A DNA stretch of 52,587 nucleotides from Synechococcaceae cyanobacterium (GTDB lineage: Bacteria; Cyanobacteriota; Cyanobacteriia; PCC-6307; Cyanobiaceae), in NCBI GenBank assembly GCA_947378425.1, contig CANCJV010000030.1, forward strand, positions 1-52,587. Reading direction: 5' to 3'. A program made the position numbers and the translations under genes. Below are positions 27,168 to 37,720 of the stretch, piece by piece; within the stretch, counting starts at the first letter, position 1; each line of letters opens with the position of its first letter. Under the pieces are notes generated by a model, which was not told where the DNA came from, made no database searches, and saw only the letters and a list, made by a program, of their open reading frames with translations.

Positions 27168-28445
27168 TCAGCCCCGCTGGCGCTCCGCCGGGACAGGCGT
27201 GCCAACCGGAGCGGTGCTGCCCCTGGGGATGGCGGGCAGGGCCAGGGGATTGCGGGGCCGTTCCAGGGTCTGGATCAGCTCACCCATCAAAAGGGCCACC
27301 GCGTCGGTGGGTACCGATCCGGGCTGGCCTGTCTGAGCCAGCATGGTGCCGCCTGGATCCAGTTCACCGGGATCGACGGCCACCCAGCCCCCCTCCTGGG
27401 GCATGCGCACTTCAAAGTGCAGATGGGGCCCCGTGCTCAGACCCGTGCTGCCGACCCGGCCGATCACCTCACCCTGGTGCACCACCTGGCCCTCTTTGAC
27501 ATAGAGCTCGGAGAGATGGCCGTAAAGCGTGCGGCGGCGGGGCCCGTCATGCTCGATTTCGATCGCCAGGCCATAGCCGCCGGCCAGTCCACTGCTCATG
27601 ACGCGACCAGAGAGGGCCGCCACCACGGGCGTGCCCTCCGGGGCCGCCAGATCGCGACCGGAGTGCATCAGCCAGGTTCCCATCAGCGGATGCAGTCGCC
27701 AGCCAAAGGGGCTGGTGACGGCCGCCGACCCGATCAGGGGGAACAGAAGGTTGGCGTTGCCATTGCCAGCGATCGCCGCGGGCCTGGGCGTACGGCCGAA
27801 GACATCGGTGAGCCGGAAGGTGCCGCCGGCCCCGGAAAGCAGGGCCGAGACCGGCACCGAGATGGGTGGCAGGGGCAGGGCATCGGTGCTGAAGCGACCC
27901 ATGCCCGCGGCCACACCACCACCGCTGAAGCCCGCCGCCCCATCTCCGGCGGAGAAGCCAGCGCCATCAAGCCGGGCGCGGCCCCGCAGCACCACCCCGG
28001 TACCGCACTCCAGGGCCGACAGGGCACCACTGCTGCAGGCCTGAAGGCGGGCGGTGTTCATCGGTCCGATCAGACCGCCATGGACCCGAACCCGCTCAGA
28101 GGGGGAGACCACCCCATCGCGCACCAGTTCATCCAGGGAGGCGTCGAAACGGAGGGGCTGCAGACTGCGCCTCGCTTCCACCGATGGCCGCAGGGGCGCT
28201 TCGGCCATCGGTGGCGAAGCAAGCCGGGAGGGCGAAGGGGTCTGAGATGGCGTCGCGGACAGGGGCGCCGGGTTCGCCTGCGGCACTAGGGCTGGCGCCG
28301 ACGTCGCTGGAGCGGCCTCGGGAGCCGGCGCTGGAGCCAGCGTGGGTGGCGACGCCTCAGTTTCGGCGAAGACCAGGGGCACGGCCGCCAGGGGAGCCGC
28401 TCCCAGCAGACCCAGGAGCAGAAGGTGAAGGGGCTTGGAGGCCAT
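27168..28445 (-). CDS. Secreted M23-family metallopeptidase
   Basis: A 425-residue exported cell-wall peptidase. The signal peptide is MASKPLHLLLLGLLGAAP with a likely cut after VFAE or nearby. A Pro/Ala-rich stretch (30-95) follows, then a middle region of unclear fold, then the M23/LytM domain over the last 150 residues. Zinc and catalytic residues are visible in HSGRDLAAPEGT, LYGHLSEL and GPHLHFEVRM, so an active enzyme is expected. The frame stays open 600 bases upstream, but the ATG at 28445 is chosen because it gives an intact signal peptide. Probably cleaves peptidoglycan peptides during growth or division. Confidence 0.93.
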   Translation of the reverse strand: MASKPLHLLLLGLLGAAPLAAVPLVFAETEASPPTLAPAPAPEAAPATSAPALVPQANPAPLSATPSQTPSPSRLASPPMAEAPLRPSVEARRSLQPLRFDASLDELVRDGVVSPSERVRVHGGLIGPMNTARLQACSSGALSALECGTGVVLRGRARLDGAGFSAGDGAAGFSGGGVAAGMGRFSTDALPLPPISVPVSALLSGAGGTFRLTDVFGRTPRPAAIAGNGNANLLFPLIGSAAVTSPFGWRLHPLMGTWLMHSGRDLAAPEGTPVVAALSGRVMSSGLAGGYGLAIEIEHDGPRRRTLYGHLSELYVKEGQVVHQGEVIGRVGSTGLSTGPHLHFEVRMPQEGGWVAVDPGELDPGGTMLAQTGQPGSVPTDAVALLMGELIQTLERPRNPLALPAIPRGSTAPVGTPVPAERQRG

Positions 28446-28920
28446 AGGGGGCAAGGGGAAGGATCCTCGAGAAGCGGCGGGGTTACGGACGGGGCCCGGC
28501 TCAGAGGCGGAGCAACGGGGCCGCTGGTCCTGGCGAGCTGGTCCTGGTGGAGAAAAGTTGTTCCGAATCGAGCGGACTGATCTCGGTGTTGAGGCTGTTC
28601 CTGATGGAGGCGTTGATCTGGAGGGGAGGTCGAGCGAATCAGGCCGAGGGAGAGAGCCGCTCCGGCAGAGCCAGGCGGTTTGGCAGAACCAGACCTGTTG
28701 GGGAAACCAGGCTGTGGGGAAAACCAGGCAGCTCGACTGGGCCGTGAAGTCCAGAAGAAAAGGGTGACTGGGCAGAGCCCGCAATGTTGGCAGCGCTGCT
28801 GCCGGAACGATGTGGTGGAGGTGAAGACGATCTGGATGGGCGGAACCCACTGGTTCACCGAGGAATCCGACGCAGTGCTCCCAGATCGGCTGAGTTGTGA
28901 GGCAGAGGTTGACGAAGATT
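28446..28920. other. 475-bp gap upstream of the M23 gene; holds short repeats, no gene
   Basis: Lies between the M23 peptidase start and the birA stop, both leftward, so it should contain the M23 promoter. No convincing gene is present. A direct repeat of CTGGTCCTGG occurs twice near 28523-28547, and a degenerate 18-bp tandem repeat lies at 28658-28728. I could not assign promoter boxes. Confidence 0.6.
28658..28728 (-). repeat. Degenerate 17-18-bp tandem repeat, four units
   Basis: On the minus strand the units read CCTGGTTTTCCCCACAG, CCTGGTTTCCCCAACAGG, TCTGGTTCTGCCAAACCG and CCTGGCTCTGCCGGAGCG. They share CTGG at the start and a C-rich core at the same spacing, with divergence rising away from the M23 gene. 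The tract lies about 210 bases upstream of the M23 start. Confidence 0.65.
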
Positions 28921-29757
28921 TTAAGGGGCTGCCCCCAGCGGAGCTGGATCAAAGCAGCGCTGCAGCACCCTTCGGCGGGTTCCGCACTGCAGCCGCAGGC
29001 CGCCATCGCGCTCCAGACCATACGGTCGCCAATCCTCACCATCGAGTCGCAGCGGATCCGGCCCCAGATGCAGCCGCTGCTCCGCCAGCTGGCGCACCTC
29101 CTCTGGCCGCCCTGCCCAGGCCATCGCCCATTCCAGAGCCAGCAGCATCCGGGCCGTCAGGCGCAACGCATCGGCGCCCCACGGCCCCAGAGCACGGCGC
29201 AGGTTGCAAGCCCCGGCCGGAACTGGATTGAGGCCGTTCAATCCCACGCCCAGCCGGGCCCAGCGGATTCGCTCACCCCGGAATCGCAGCCGCGGCAACA
29301 GGCCGGCAAGCTTGGCCAACTCGCCATCGGGGCCCTGCAGCAGCAGGTCGTTGGGCCATTTCAACCGCACGGGCAGCCCGAGCTGCTCCAACTGCAGCGC
29401 CAGACCCACCGCCATCGCCAACCCCGGCGCTGCCGCCCGGGCCGGATCCTGGGGCCAGGGCAGGGCGGCGCTGAGCCATACCCCCCCGCAAGGAGCCAGC
29501 CAGGAACGGCCCTGCTGGCCATGGCCGAAGCGCTGATGGCGAGCCAACAGGGCCATGGGAGCTCGCAGCGGCCCGGCGTCGGCGGGCATGGAGGTCGCCA
29601 GCCAGCGATCCAGTTCGCCCTCCGTGCTGGCACAGACCGGCAGGCCCCGCAACCGCCAGGGGAAGGGGAGCGCTGGCACGTCGATGGCCGCCGCCGGTCC
29701 GTGCTCCCTTGGCGAGCGGAGCAATCGCCGGTGCTCGGCGGCGATCCGACCGATCAC
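28921..29757 (-). CDS. birA: Biotin--[acetyl-CoA-carboxylase] ligase
   Basis: Joins biotin to the carrier subunit of acetyl-CoA carboxylase through biotinyl-AMP. This is the monofunctional form: 278 residues without the N-terminal DNA-binding domain of E. coli BirA, so it should not act as a repressor. Motifs are STEGELDRWL, the adenylate-binding HGQQGRSWLAPCGGVWLS, KWPNDLLL with the catalytic Lys, and LGVGLN. The GTG start overlaps the TGA of the aminotransferase gene (GTGA), so it is translationally coupled and third in a thioredoxin-aminotransferase-birA unit. Confidence 0.92.
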   Translation of the reverse strand: MIGRIAAEHRRLLRSPREHGPAAAIDVPALPFPWRLRGLPVCASTEGELDRWLATSMPADAGPLRAPMALLARHQRFGHGQQGRSWLAPCGGVWLSAALPWPQDPARAAAPGLAMAVGLALQLEQLGLPVRLKWPNDLLLQGPDGELAKLAGLLPRLRFRGERIRWARLGVGLNGLNPVPAGACNLRRALGPWGADALRLTARMLLALEWAMAWAGRPEEVRQLAEQRLHLGPDPLRLDGEDWRPYGLERDGGLRLQCGTRRRVLQRCFDPAPLGAAP

Positions 29758-30959
29758 AACTGCCGCAGCCAGGCACCGATACGGGCGGCACCGGCTTCGA
29801 GCTCTGCCGCCGGATGCACCAAGGCCAGCCGCTGCCAGCCCTCTCCGGCCGGCCCGAAGCCGTTACCCGGGGTGAGACAGACCCCGGTGCCTTCCAGCAG
29901 GGCCGCGCAGAATGCCTCTGAATCCAGTCCGCGCAGGCGAGCCACCTCGGGCAGCTGCAGCCAGAGATAGAGCGCCATCGAGGGGCGCCTCAGGGACCAG
30001 CCCTCAGCCTTCAGTGCCACCGCCATGCGATCGCGCCGCTGGCGGTAGACCGCCCGCAGCCGCTGGGGCCAGTCAGGCGCCTGCTCGAGAGCAGCGATGG
30101 CTCCAGCCTGCAGGGCCAGGGACTGGTTGAAATCCACCACCCCCTTGAGCTGGCGCAGGGCCGTGATCAGCCACTCAGCACCGATGGCGAAAGCCAGCCG
30201 GTAGCCGCCGAGGCACCAGCTCTTGGAGAAGGAGAAAAACTCAATACCGCACCGGCGCCAGGCAGGGTTGCACAACAGGGCCGGGGCCTCGCCATCGAGG
30301 GCCAGATCGACATAGGGATTGTCGTGGGCCAGCACGATGTCGTGGCGCAGGGCCCGCTCCACCGCCTCATCCAGCCAGCTCTGCTCCCCGGTGGTGGCGG
30401 TGGGATTGTGGGGGAAGCCCAGCACCATCAGCTTCAGCGCCTGCCATTCGGCGGCACCGAGGCGATCGAAATCTGGGCGCCAGCCAGAGGCGGCCTCAAG
30501 GGGCAGCAGCACGGGACGGGCCGAGGCCAGGTGCAGGCCACCGAGGTGGGATGGGTAATAGGGATCGAGCAGCAGGGCGGCGTCACCGGGATTGAGCACC
30601 GCCAGGGGCAGATGGGCCGTGCCCTCCTGGGATCCCACCAGCAGCAGCACCTCGCTCTCCGGATCCACCGTCACCCCGAAGCGCCGACCGGCCCAGGCAG
30701 CCACCGCCTCCCGGAACGGCAGGGTGGCGCCATGGAGACAGTACGAGGCACTCTCAGGCCGGTTCAGTCCGGCGGCGATCGCCTCCAGGGCCACCGCAGG
30801 GGGCTGCAGATCGGTGGAGCCAAGGGAGAGATCGAGCAGCGGCGGCAAGGGCGCCTGGCCAGGGGCTGCCCGCCAGCGCTGAAGATAGGCCAACTTGCGT
30901 TGGTCGTTGCGGGCGAAGACGCCGCTGCCGAGCTGGGCCAGCCGTTCAGAGATGGGCAT
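29754..30959 (-). CDS. PLP-dependent class I/II aminotransferase
   Basis: A fold-type I aminotransferase of 401 residues. PLP-site features: LLVGSQEGTAHLPLAVLNPGDAALLLDPYYPSH, the Asn-containing FPHNPTATTGE, the Asp/Tyr pair in AHDNPYVDLALDG, the Schiff-base lysine in FSFSKSWCLGGYRLAFAIG, and a C-terminal Arg in the substrate-binding region. It resembles the group annotated as succinyldiaminopimelate (DapC) or LL-diaminopimelate aminotransferases, but the substrate cannot be fixed from sequence alone. The ATG at 30959 gives MPISERLAQLGSGVFA and overlaps the thioredoxin gene by 14 bases. Confidence 0.87.
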   Translation of the reverse strand: MPISERLAQLGSGVFARNDQRKLAYLQRWRAAPGQAPLPPLLDLSLGSTDLQPPAVALEAIAAGLNRPESASYCLHGATLPFREAVAAWAGRRFGVTVDPESEVLLLVGSQEGTAHLPLAVLNPGDAALLLDPYYPSHLGGLHLASARPVLLPLEAASGWRPDFDRLGAAEWQALKLMVLGFPHNPTATTGEQSWLDEAVERALRHDIVLAHDNPYVDLALDGEAPALLCNPAWRRCGIEFFSFSKSWCLGGYRLAFAIGAEWLITALRQLKGVVDFNQSLALQAGAIAALEQAPDWPQRLRAVYRQRRDRMAVALKAEGWSLRRPSMALYLWLQLPEVARLRGLDSEAFCAALLEGTGVCLTPGNGFGPAGEGWQRLALVHPAAELEAGAARIGAWLRQL

Positions 30960-31335
30960 CCAGGAAGGCCTGCAGCTGGGGCTTGGCCATGGCGCCCTCA
31001 TGGCGACCGATCTCGACGCCGTCACGGAACAGGATCAAGGTGGGCAGACCCTGCACCCGATAGGCATCGCGGCTGCCCGGATTGCTGTCAGCCTCGAGTT
31101 TTCCCACCGTCAGCCGACCGGCGTAGGTGCTGGCGGCCCAGGTCATCAAGGGGGCCATCAGCCGGCAGGGGCCGCACCAGGGAGCCCAGACATCCACCAG
31201 CACCGCCGAGGGCAGGGCAAGCACCTCGGCGGCGAAGTTGGCGTCATTGAGCTCGACAACGGCAGGCGGGCCGCTGATGACTGAGGCACCAGCGGTCTCA
31301 GCCCTTGGAGCCTCGGCGTTGTGATCGATCGACAC
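30946..31335 (-). CDS. Thioredoxin
   Basis: A 129-residue thioredoxin with the canonical active site WAPWCGPCRLMAPL, the cis-proline loop GLPTLILFRDG and the usual fold. About 22 extra N-terminal residues precede the core, which begins PAVVELNDANF. No signal peptide, so cytosolic. The buried Asp in VLVDVWAPW is present. Starts with GTG at 31335. First gene of a compact unit with an aminotransferase and birA, a combination that gives no clue to a shared pathway. Likely to reduce disulfides in photosynthetic or biosynthetic enzymes. Confidence 0.95.
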   Translation of the reverse strand: MSIDHNAEAPRAETAGASVISGPPAVVELNDANFAAEVLALPSAVLVDVWAPWCGPCRLMAPLMTWAASTYAGRLTVGKLEADSNPGSRDAYRVQGLPTLILFRDGVEIGRHEGAMAKPQLQAFLDAHL

Positions 31336-31454
31336 GGCCCAGGATTCAGCTGGCCCGATTGTATGGATTCCACCTCGCCGCCCGATGGAGACAGGCAGGC
31401 CCAGACCGGGGATGTGGCCTGACCTGGCAAGCCCGGAGCCAGGGCCGAGACACC

Positions 31455-32228
31455 TCAGAGCTTGTCGATGGAACGTTTGAGCTGCTCGAGTTCAGCATCC
31501 ACTTCCGCCACCTTCACCGGCTCCAACTGGGGCACCGGTCCATTGGCGGCAGGCAGGGAGACGGGATTGCTGCCCCCCTCCAGACGGGTCCTGAGGGCGG
31601 CCAACTCCTCATCGACGCTGCTGCCCTCCAGGGAGGCGAACTGGCTTTCCAGATCGGCACCGGCCAGCTCGGCAGCGGCCTGGCTGCGGGCCTCCATGGC
31701 CAGCACCTTTTCCTCCATCTGATCGAAGGCGGCCATCGAGCTGTTGGTGCCCAGATTGCCGACGGCGTTCTGGAGCTGCTCCTGGGCCTGGGCCGCCTGC
31801 TGGCGGGCCTTGAGCATGTCTTTCTTGGTCTTGGCTTCGGCGATCTTGCCCTCGAGAGCCGTCAGACTTTTTTTCAGCGTCTCCACCTGGCCGGACTGGC
31901 TGGAGATCTGGGTGTTGAGGGTGGCCGCCGTCTCGGAGTAGGTCTTGCGGCGGGTGAGGGCTTCGCGGGCCAGATCTTCGCGATTTTCCTTGAGAGCGAG
32001 CTCGGCCTTACCCATCCAGTAGCGATCCTGGGAGGAGGCCTGGTCTGCCTGGTTCTGCAGACGCTTCTGGCTGGCAATGGCCGTGGCCACGGCCTGGCGC
32101 AGTTTGACCAGATCGGCCTGCATGTCGGCCACGGACTGATCGAGGATCTTGGCCGGATCCTCCGCCTTGCTCACCAGGTCGTTGAGATTGGCGCGAAGCA
32201 GGCGGCTGAGCCGATCGAAGAAGCCCAT
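31455..32228 (-). CDS. vipp1: Vipp1/IM30 (PspA-family) membrane-remodelling protein
   Basis: A 257-residue ESCRT-III-like protein that forms rings and rods on thylakoid and plasma membranes and is needed for thylakoid upkeep. The amphipathic first helix MGFFDRLSRLLRANLNDL is followed by SKAEDPAKILDQ and the long coiled-coil region with heptads over about 25-190. A linker and a C-terminal helix (VDAELEQLKRSIDKL) follow; that extension past the PspA core is what separates Vipp1 from PspA. Monocistronic, divergent from dciA across 112 bases. Confidence 0.95.
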   Translation of the reverse strand: MGFFDRLSRLLRANLNDLVSKAEDPAKILDQSVADMQADLVKLRQAVATAIASQKRLQNQADQASSQDRYWMGKAELALKENREDLAREALTRRKTYSETAATLNTQISSQSGQVETLKKSLTALEGKIAEAKTKKDMLKARQQAAQAQEQLQNAVGNLGTNSSMAAFDQMEEKVLAMEARSQAAAELAGADLESQFASLEGSSVDEELAALRTRLEGGSNPVSLPAANGPVPQLEPVKVAEVDAELEQLKRSIDKL

Positions 32229-32340
32229 GTATTGGCGGCTGGGGCGAGATCAGACAGTAGCGACGCCAGCGGAATCGGACTGCCGGAACGATCACCGGAT
32301 TGCCGCACTTCCCCAGGTGACCCCACCTAGCCTGGAGGCC

Positions 32341-33030
32341 ATGGCCCAGCCCCGCCGCCAGACCAAGTCCCGCCAGCAGACGCTCCGCATCGGCAACCTG
32401 TCGCTGCTGATGGCCGCTGCACCGCCCCCCGCCAGCGCCGTGGCCAGCTGCCTGGAGGCACTGCAGCGGGAGTGGCGCCGGGACGGCCATCTGGCCGCTC
32501 TCTGGCAGGAATGGCCCCGGATCGCCGGTCCCCAGCTGGCGGCCCACTGCCGGCCCCTGCAGCTGCAGGCGGGCCTGCTCACGGTGGGAGCCGCACCGGG
32601 CCCCTGGCTACAGGCCCTGCAGTACCACCGCCACCAGCTGCTGGGGGCCCTGCGAGGCGCCGGCTTCACGGTGCGGGATCTGCGGCTGCAGCAGCACTAC
32701 GCCACGGCCATCCCCGCCGCAGGCAGCAGCCTGGAAGCTGAAATCTGGGCCCGCCATCCCAGCCGCGTCGATGTGCATGGCCAGGCTGACTGCCCCGAAT
32801 GCCGGCGACCGGCCCCGGCGGGTGAAATGGCCCGCTGGGGCCATTGCAGCTTCTGCCGCCGCGAATGGCTGGCGGCTCAATTCACGGTGATGCCGGGGGG
32901 GCCTGGACCAGCAGCCTCAATCGGGTCGGCGGCCCCGGGGGCTCCGGTAGCTCCAGCAGAAACTCCCGCCACAGGCCGGGGCGGCGAGGCGGCAGCCCGG
33001 CCGCAAAGCCGGTCCACCCAGCCGAAATAG
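32341..33030 (+). CDS. DciA-like (DUF721) putative replicative helicase loader
   Basis: A 229-residue protein whose residues 25-115 form a DUF721 domain: LWQEWPRIAGPQLAAHCRPL, LLTVGAAPGPWLQALQYHR, LLGALRGAGFTVRDLRL. DciA proteins load or control DnaB helicase in bacteria that lack DnaC/DnaI. A zinc-ribbon-like cysteine set follows (CPECRRPAPAGEMARWGHCSFCRRE, CxxC-x15-CxxC), then a Pro/Ala-rich tail that overlaps a gene remnant on the other strand. The ATG at 32341 is chosen because the frame upstream runs antisense through vipp1. Confidence 0.85.
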   Translation: MAQPRRQTKSRQQTLRIGNLSLLMAAAPPPASAVASCLEALQREWRRDGHLAALWQEWPRIAGPQLAAHCRPLQLQAGLLTVGAAPGPWLQALQYHRHQLLGALRGAGFTVRDLRLQQHYATAIPAAGSSLEAEIWARHPSRVDVHGQADCPECRRPAPAGEMARWGHCSFCRREWLAAQFTVMPGGPGPAASIGSAAPGAPVAPAETPATGRGGEAAARPQSRSTQPK

Positions 33031-33518
33031 TCCTGGGGGGGCTGCCTGGCCATCACCCGGGCCTCCGCCTCCCGCTGCCTGGTCCTGCCGGTGTAATAAG
33101 CATCCACTTCCCAGCGTTCACTGCGGCTCAGGTCGCGCAGCAACTGCTCCCGGCTGAGCCATGGCCCGCCCCCTACTGCAGGCAGCGGTCCTGAATGGCA
33201 TGCCAGCCCTCATGCATCAGCGTCTGGGCCCGGTTGCCGCGGGGGCAGATCACGATCAGCCTGCGGTTGCGCAGATAGAGCCCGAACAGATTCGACTCAT
33301 CGCAGCGGGGATGGCGGAAAGAGAGGAGAAGCGCCGAGGGCGGGAGCCGTGACGGTGCCCGCCACCGAACTGAGACGCACCGCGAAGCACCGCTGCTCGA
33401 AGGCCGCCTGCAGTTCCGTCCAGGCCAGGCCGGCGGCCCCGACCGCTGGCGACAGGGCGACGGCCCCAGCCAGCAACACCAAGTCCCAGGAGCCAAGGCA
33501 GGGGCGCAGGGCTGACAC
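32877..33518 (-). pseudogene. Frame-broken gene for an HExxH-motif exported protein
   Basis: One protein can be followed across two frame changes. It begins near a GTG at 33518 with a hydrophobic start (LGSWDLVLLAGAVALSP) and LQAAFEQRCFAVRLSSVAG. About 33325-33335 it shifts frame to LLLSFRHPRCDESNLFGLY and LMHEGWHAIQDRCLQ, where a TAG follows. Near 33163-33176 it returns to the first frame as GGPWLSREQLLRDL, WEVDAYYTGRTRQREAEARVMARQ and YFGWVDRLC. HEGWH fits a zinc-metallopeptidase-like HExxH motif. The two shifts cancel (+1 then -1). It is either a decayed gene or sequencing errors; a G-run at the second site makes error possible. The 3' end overlaps dciA antisense by about 150 bases. Confidence 0.7.
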
Positions 33519-36371
<2,853 letters not shown>

Positions 36372-36562
36372 TCACCGCTCTCAGCCGTGGCCGCGGCCGC
36401 GCTGACCCACCCACACCGTCCCCCGCCTCCGACCGACCGAGGGATGGGGGGCGGCCGGCGCTTCGGTCCGGGAGCGGAGGGATCGGGATCCGCCGAACAG
36501 GGGGAGACCTGGCCCCCGCCTGGGGATGTGGCTAGCAAGAATCCAGCTGCCCCACCCCTGCC

Positions 36563-37138
36563 TTGATCGCTGTTTCTCGACGCCCGACACAGCAGGCCTT
36601 CATCCTGGGCCTGGTGGCCCTGCCAGCCCAGGGCTGGATCGGCCTGGCCCAGGGGGCGGCGGCCCAACCCATTCCGGCGCTCAGCAGCCCGGAAACGACC
36701 AGACCGGCTGAAGCCGACCCGGTAAAGCCCCCATCCTGGCTGAACAACCCCGGTCCCAGCTTCTGGGAGCGCCGCCCCTGGGTCTACGGCTGGTATCGGG
36801 TCCATCCCGAAGTGTGGAGCTGGTGGAGTGTGAGTTCCGCCCGCTGGGGCCTGGCCAACCTGGCTCCGGCCGCGACGATCACCGGCCGCCTCCAGGCCGC
36901 CCTGTCCAGCGGCAGCACCGTGATCGTGGTGCCAGGCGGCACGGAACGGCTCGACATCGGCAGCCTGCAGGCCGTGCGGCCGATGGGGGTGCGCTTCCGC
37001 TACGCCGGCGAGGGCCTGCCCTGGAGCGTCGGCAGCGCCGATTGCCAGGCGGGCCTGCTCGCCGGCCTGCCCCCCCAGACGGCCCTGGAGGCCCAACGGC
37101 TCAATGCCGCCTGCCAGCTGACCTATGGCAACCCCTGA
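36563..37138 (+). CDS. Hypothetical exported protein (191 aa)
   Basis: Not a family I can name. It starts with TTG at 36563 and has a hydrophobic N-terminal segment after an Arg pair (AFILGLVALPAQGWIGLAQG, then GAAAQP), consistent with a signal peptide. The mature part has Trp-rich motifs (SFWERRPWVYGWYRVHPEVWSW) and an ordered C-terminal domain with STVIVVPGG and VRFRYAGEGLPWSVGSADCQAGL, including two cysteines that could pair. Composition differs strongly from the other frames. It converges with the DOMON-like gene with 21 bases between stops. Confidence 0.7.
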   Translation: MIAVSRRPTQQAFILGLVALPAQGWIGLAQGAAAQPIPALSSPETTRPAEADPVKPPSWLNNPGPSFWERRPWVYGWYRVHPEVWSWWSVSSARWGLANLAPAATITGRLQAALSSGSTVIVVPGGTERLDIGSLQAVRPMGVRFRYAGEGLPWSVGSADCQAGLLAGLPPQTALEAQRLNAACQLTYGNP

Positions 37139-37159
37139 AGCGGCGCGGGAGTCCCAGCT

Positions 37160-37702
37160 TCAGAGGCTGAGCCGGAAGCCATCGCGGCGATGGAAATCGG
37201 GTTCCCGGCCGCCATGGGCCAGGGCCCAGTAACTCACCAGGCCCGAGCGCTGCTGAATCACCGCGGTGATCGCCGCCTCCAGGGGTTGGTCTGCCTGCAG
37301 GCCTGGAGGCAAATCCACCTCCAGGGCAAGCCGCAGTTCCTGGGAATCGCACACCACCTGCAAAGCCAGCTGCTGATAGGCCGGTTCCGCCGTCAGGCCG
37401 CTGCGGTAGCCCGCCAACCGGTAGACATTCCAATGGCCGGCCGGCGAGAGGTTGAACTCCCAGTAAGGCTCGCGGCCGGGACGGGCCAGGAACAGCTCAA
37501 AGCAGGTGGTCTGCCAGAGCTCATCAAGCCGGCACGGTTCCTCGGCCGGCGGTGGAATCAGCACCGTATCCAGGCAGCCCTCCAGGGCGAAGCGGATGTT
37601 CAGGCGCTGGCCACGCCGGATGAGCTCGCCCTTGATCGCCAGCCCCGCCAACTGGGGCAGCGCTTCGAAGGGTTGGAGTGTGAAGTGGTGATCAGTGTCC
37701 AC
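37160..37702 (-). CDS. DOMON-like domain protein
   Basis: A 180-residue single-domain beta-sandwich protein. Motifs are LRLALEVDLPPG, LWQTTCFELFLARPG followed by YWEFNLSPAGHWNVYRLAGYR, and the C-terminal SYWALAHGGREPDFHRRDGF. This pattern is typical of the DOMON-like (DOH-related) proteins found in many bacteria next to kinases or hydrolases. DOMON domains bind heme or sugars; no axial heme ligand is obvious here. No signal peptide, so cytosolic. Starts with GTG 18 bases after the phosphotransferase stop, so the two are probably one transcription unit and this protein may share its sugar substrate. Confidence 0.8.
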   Translation of the reverse strand: MDTDHHFTLQPFEALPQLAGLAIKGELIRRGQRLNIRFALEGCLDTVLIPPPAEEPCRLDELWQTTCFELFLARPGREPYWEFNLSPAGHWNVYRLAGYRSGLTAEPAYQQLALQVVCDSQELRLALEVDLPPGLQADQPLEAAITAVIQQRSGLVSYWALAHGGREPDFHRRDGFRLSL

Positions 37703-37720
37703 GGGGAGGATCCTGGCTGC

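Noticed and set aside
27033-28289. A 418-codon rightward frame opposite the M23 peptidase
   Set aside because: Arg/Gly/Gln/Pro-rich with no domain; the leftward frame has intact M23 zinc motifs and a signal peptide.
28446-29042. Upstream extension of the M23 peptidase frame by about 199 codons
   Set aside because: It would bury the signal peptide and run through birA antisense; the extension has no recognisable domain.
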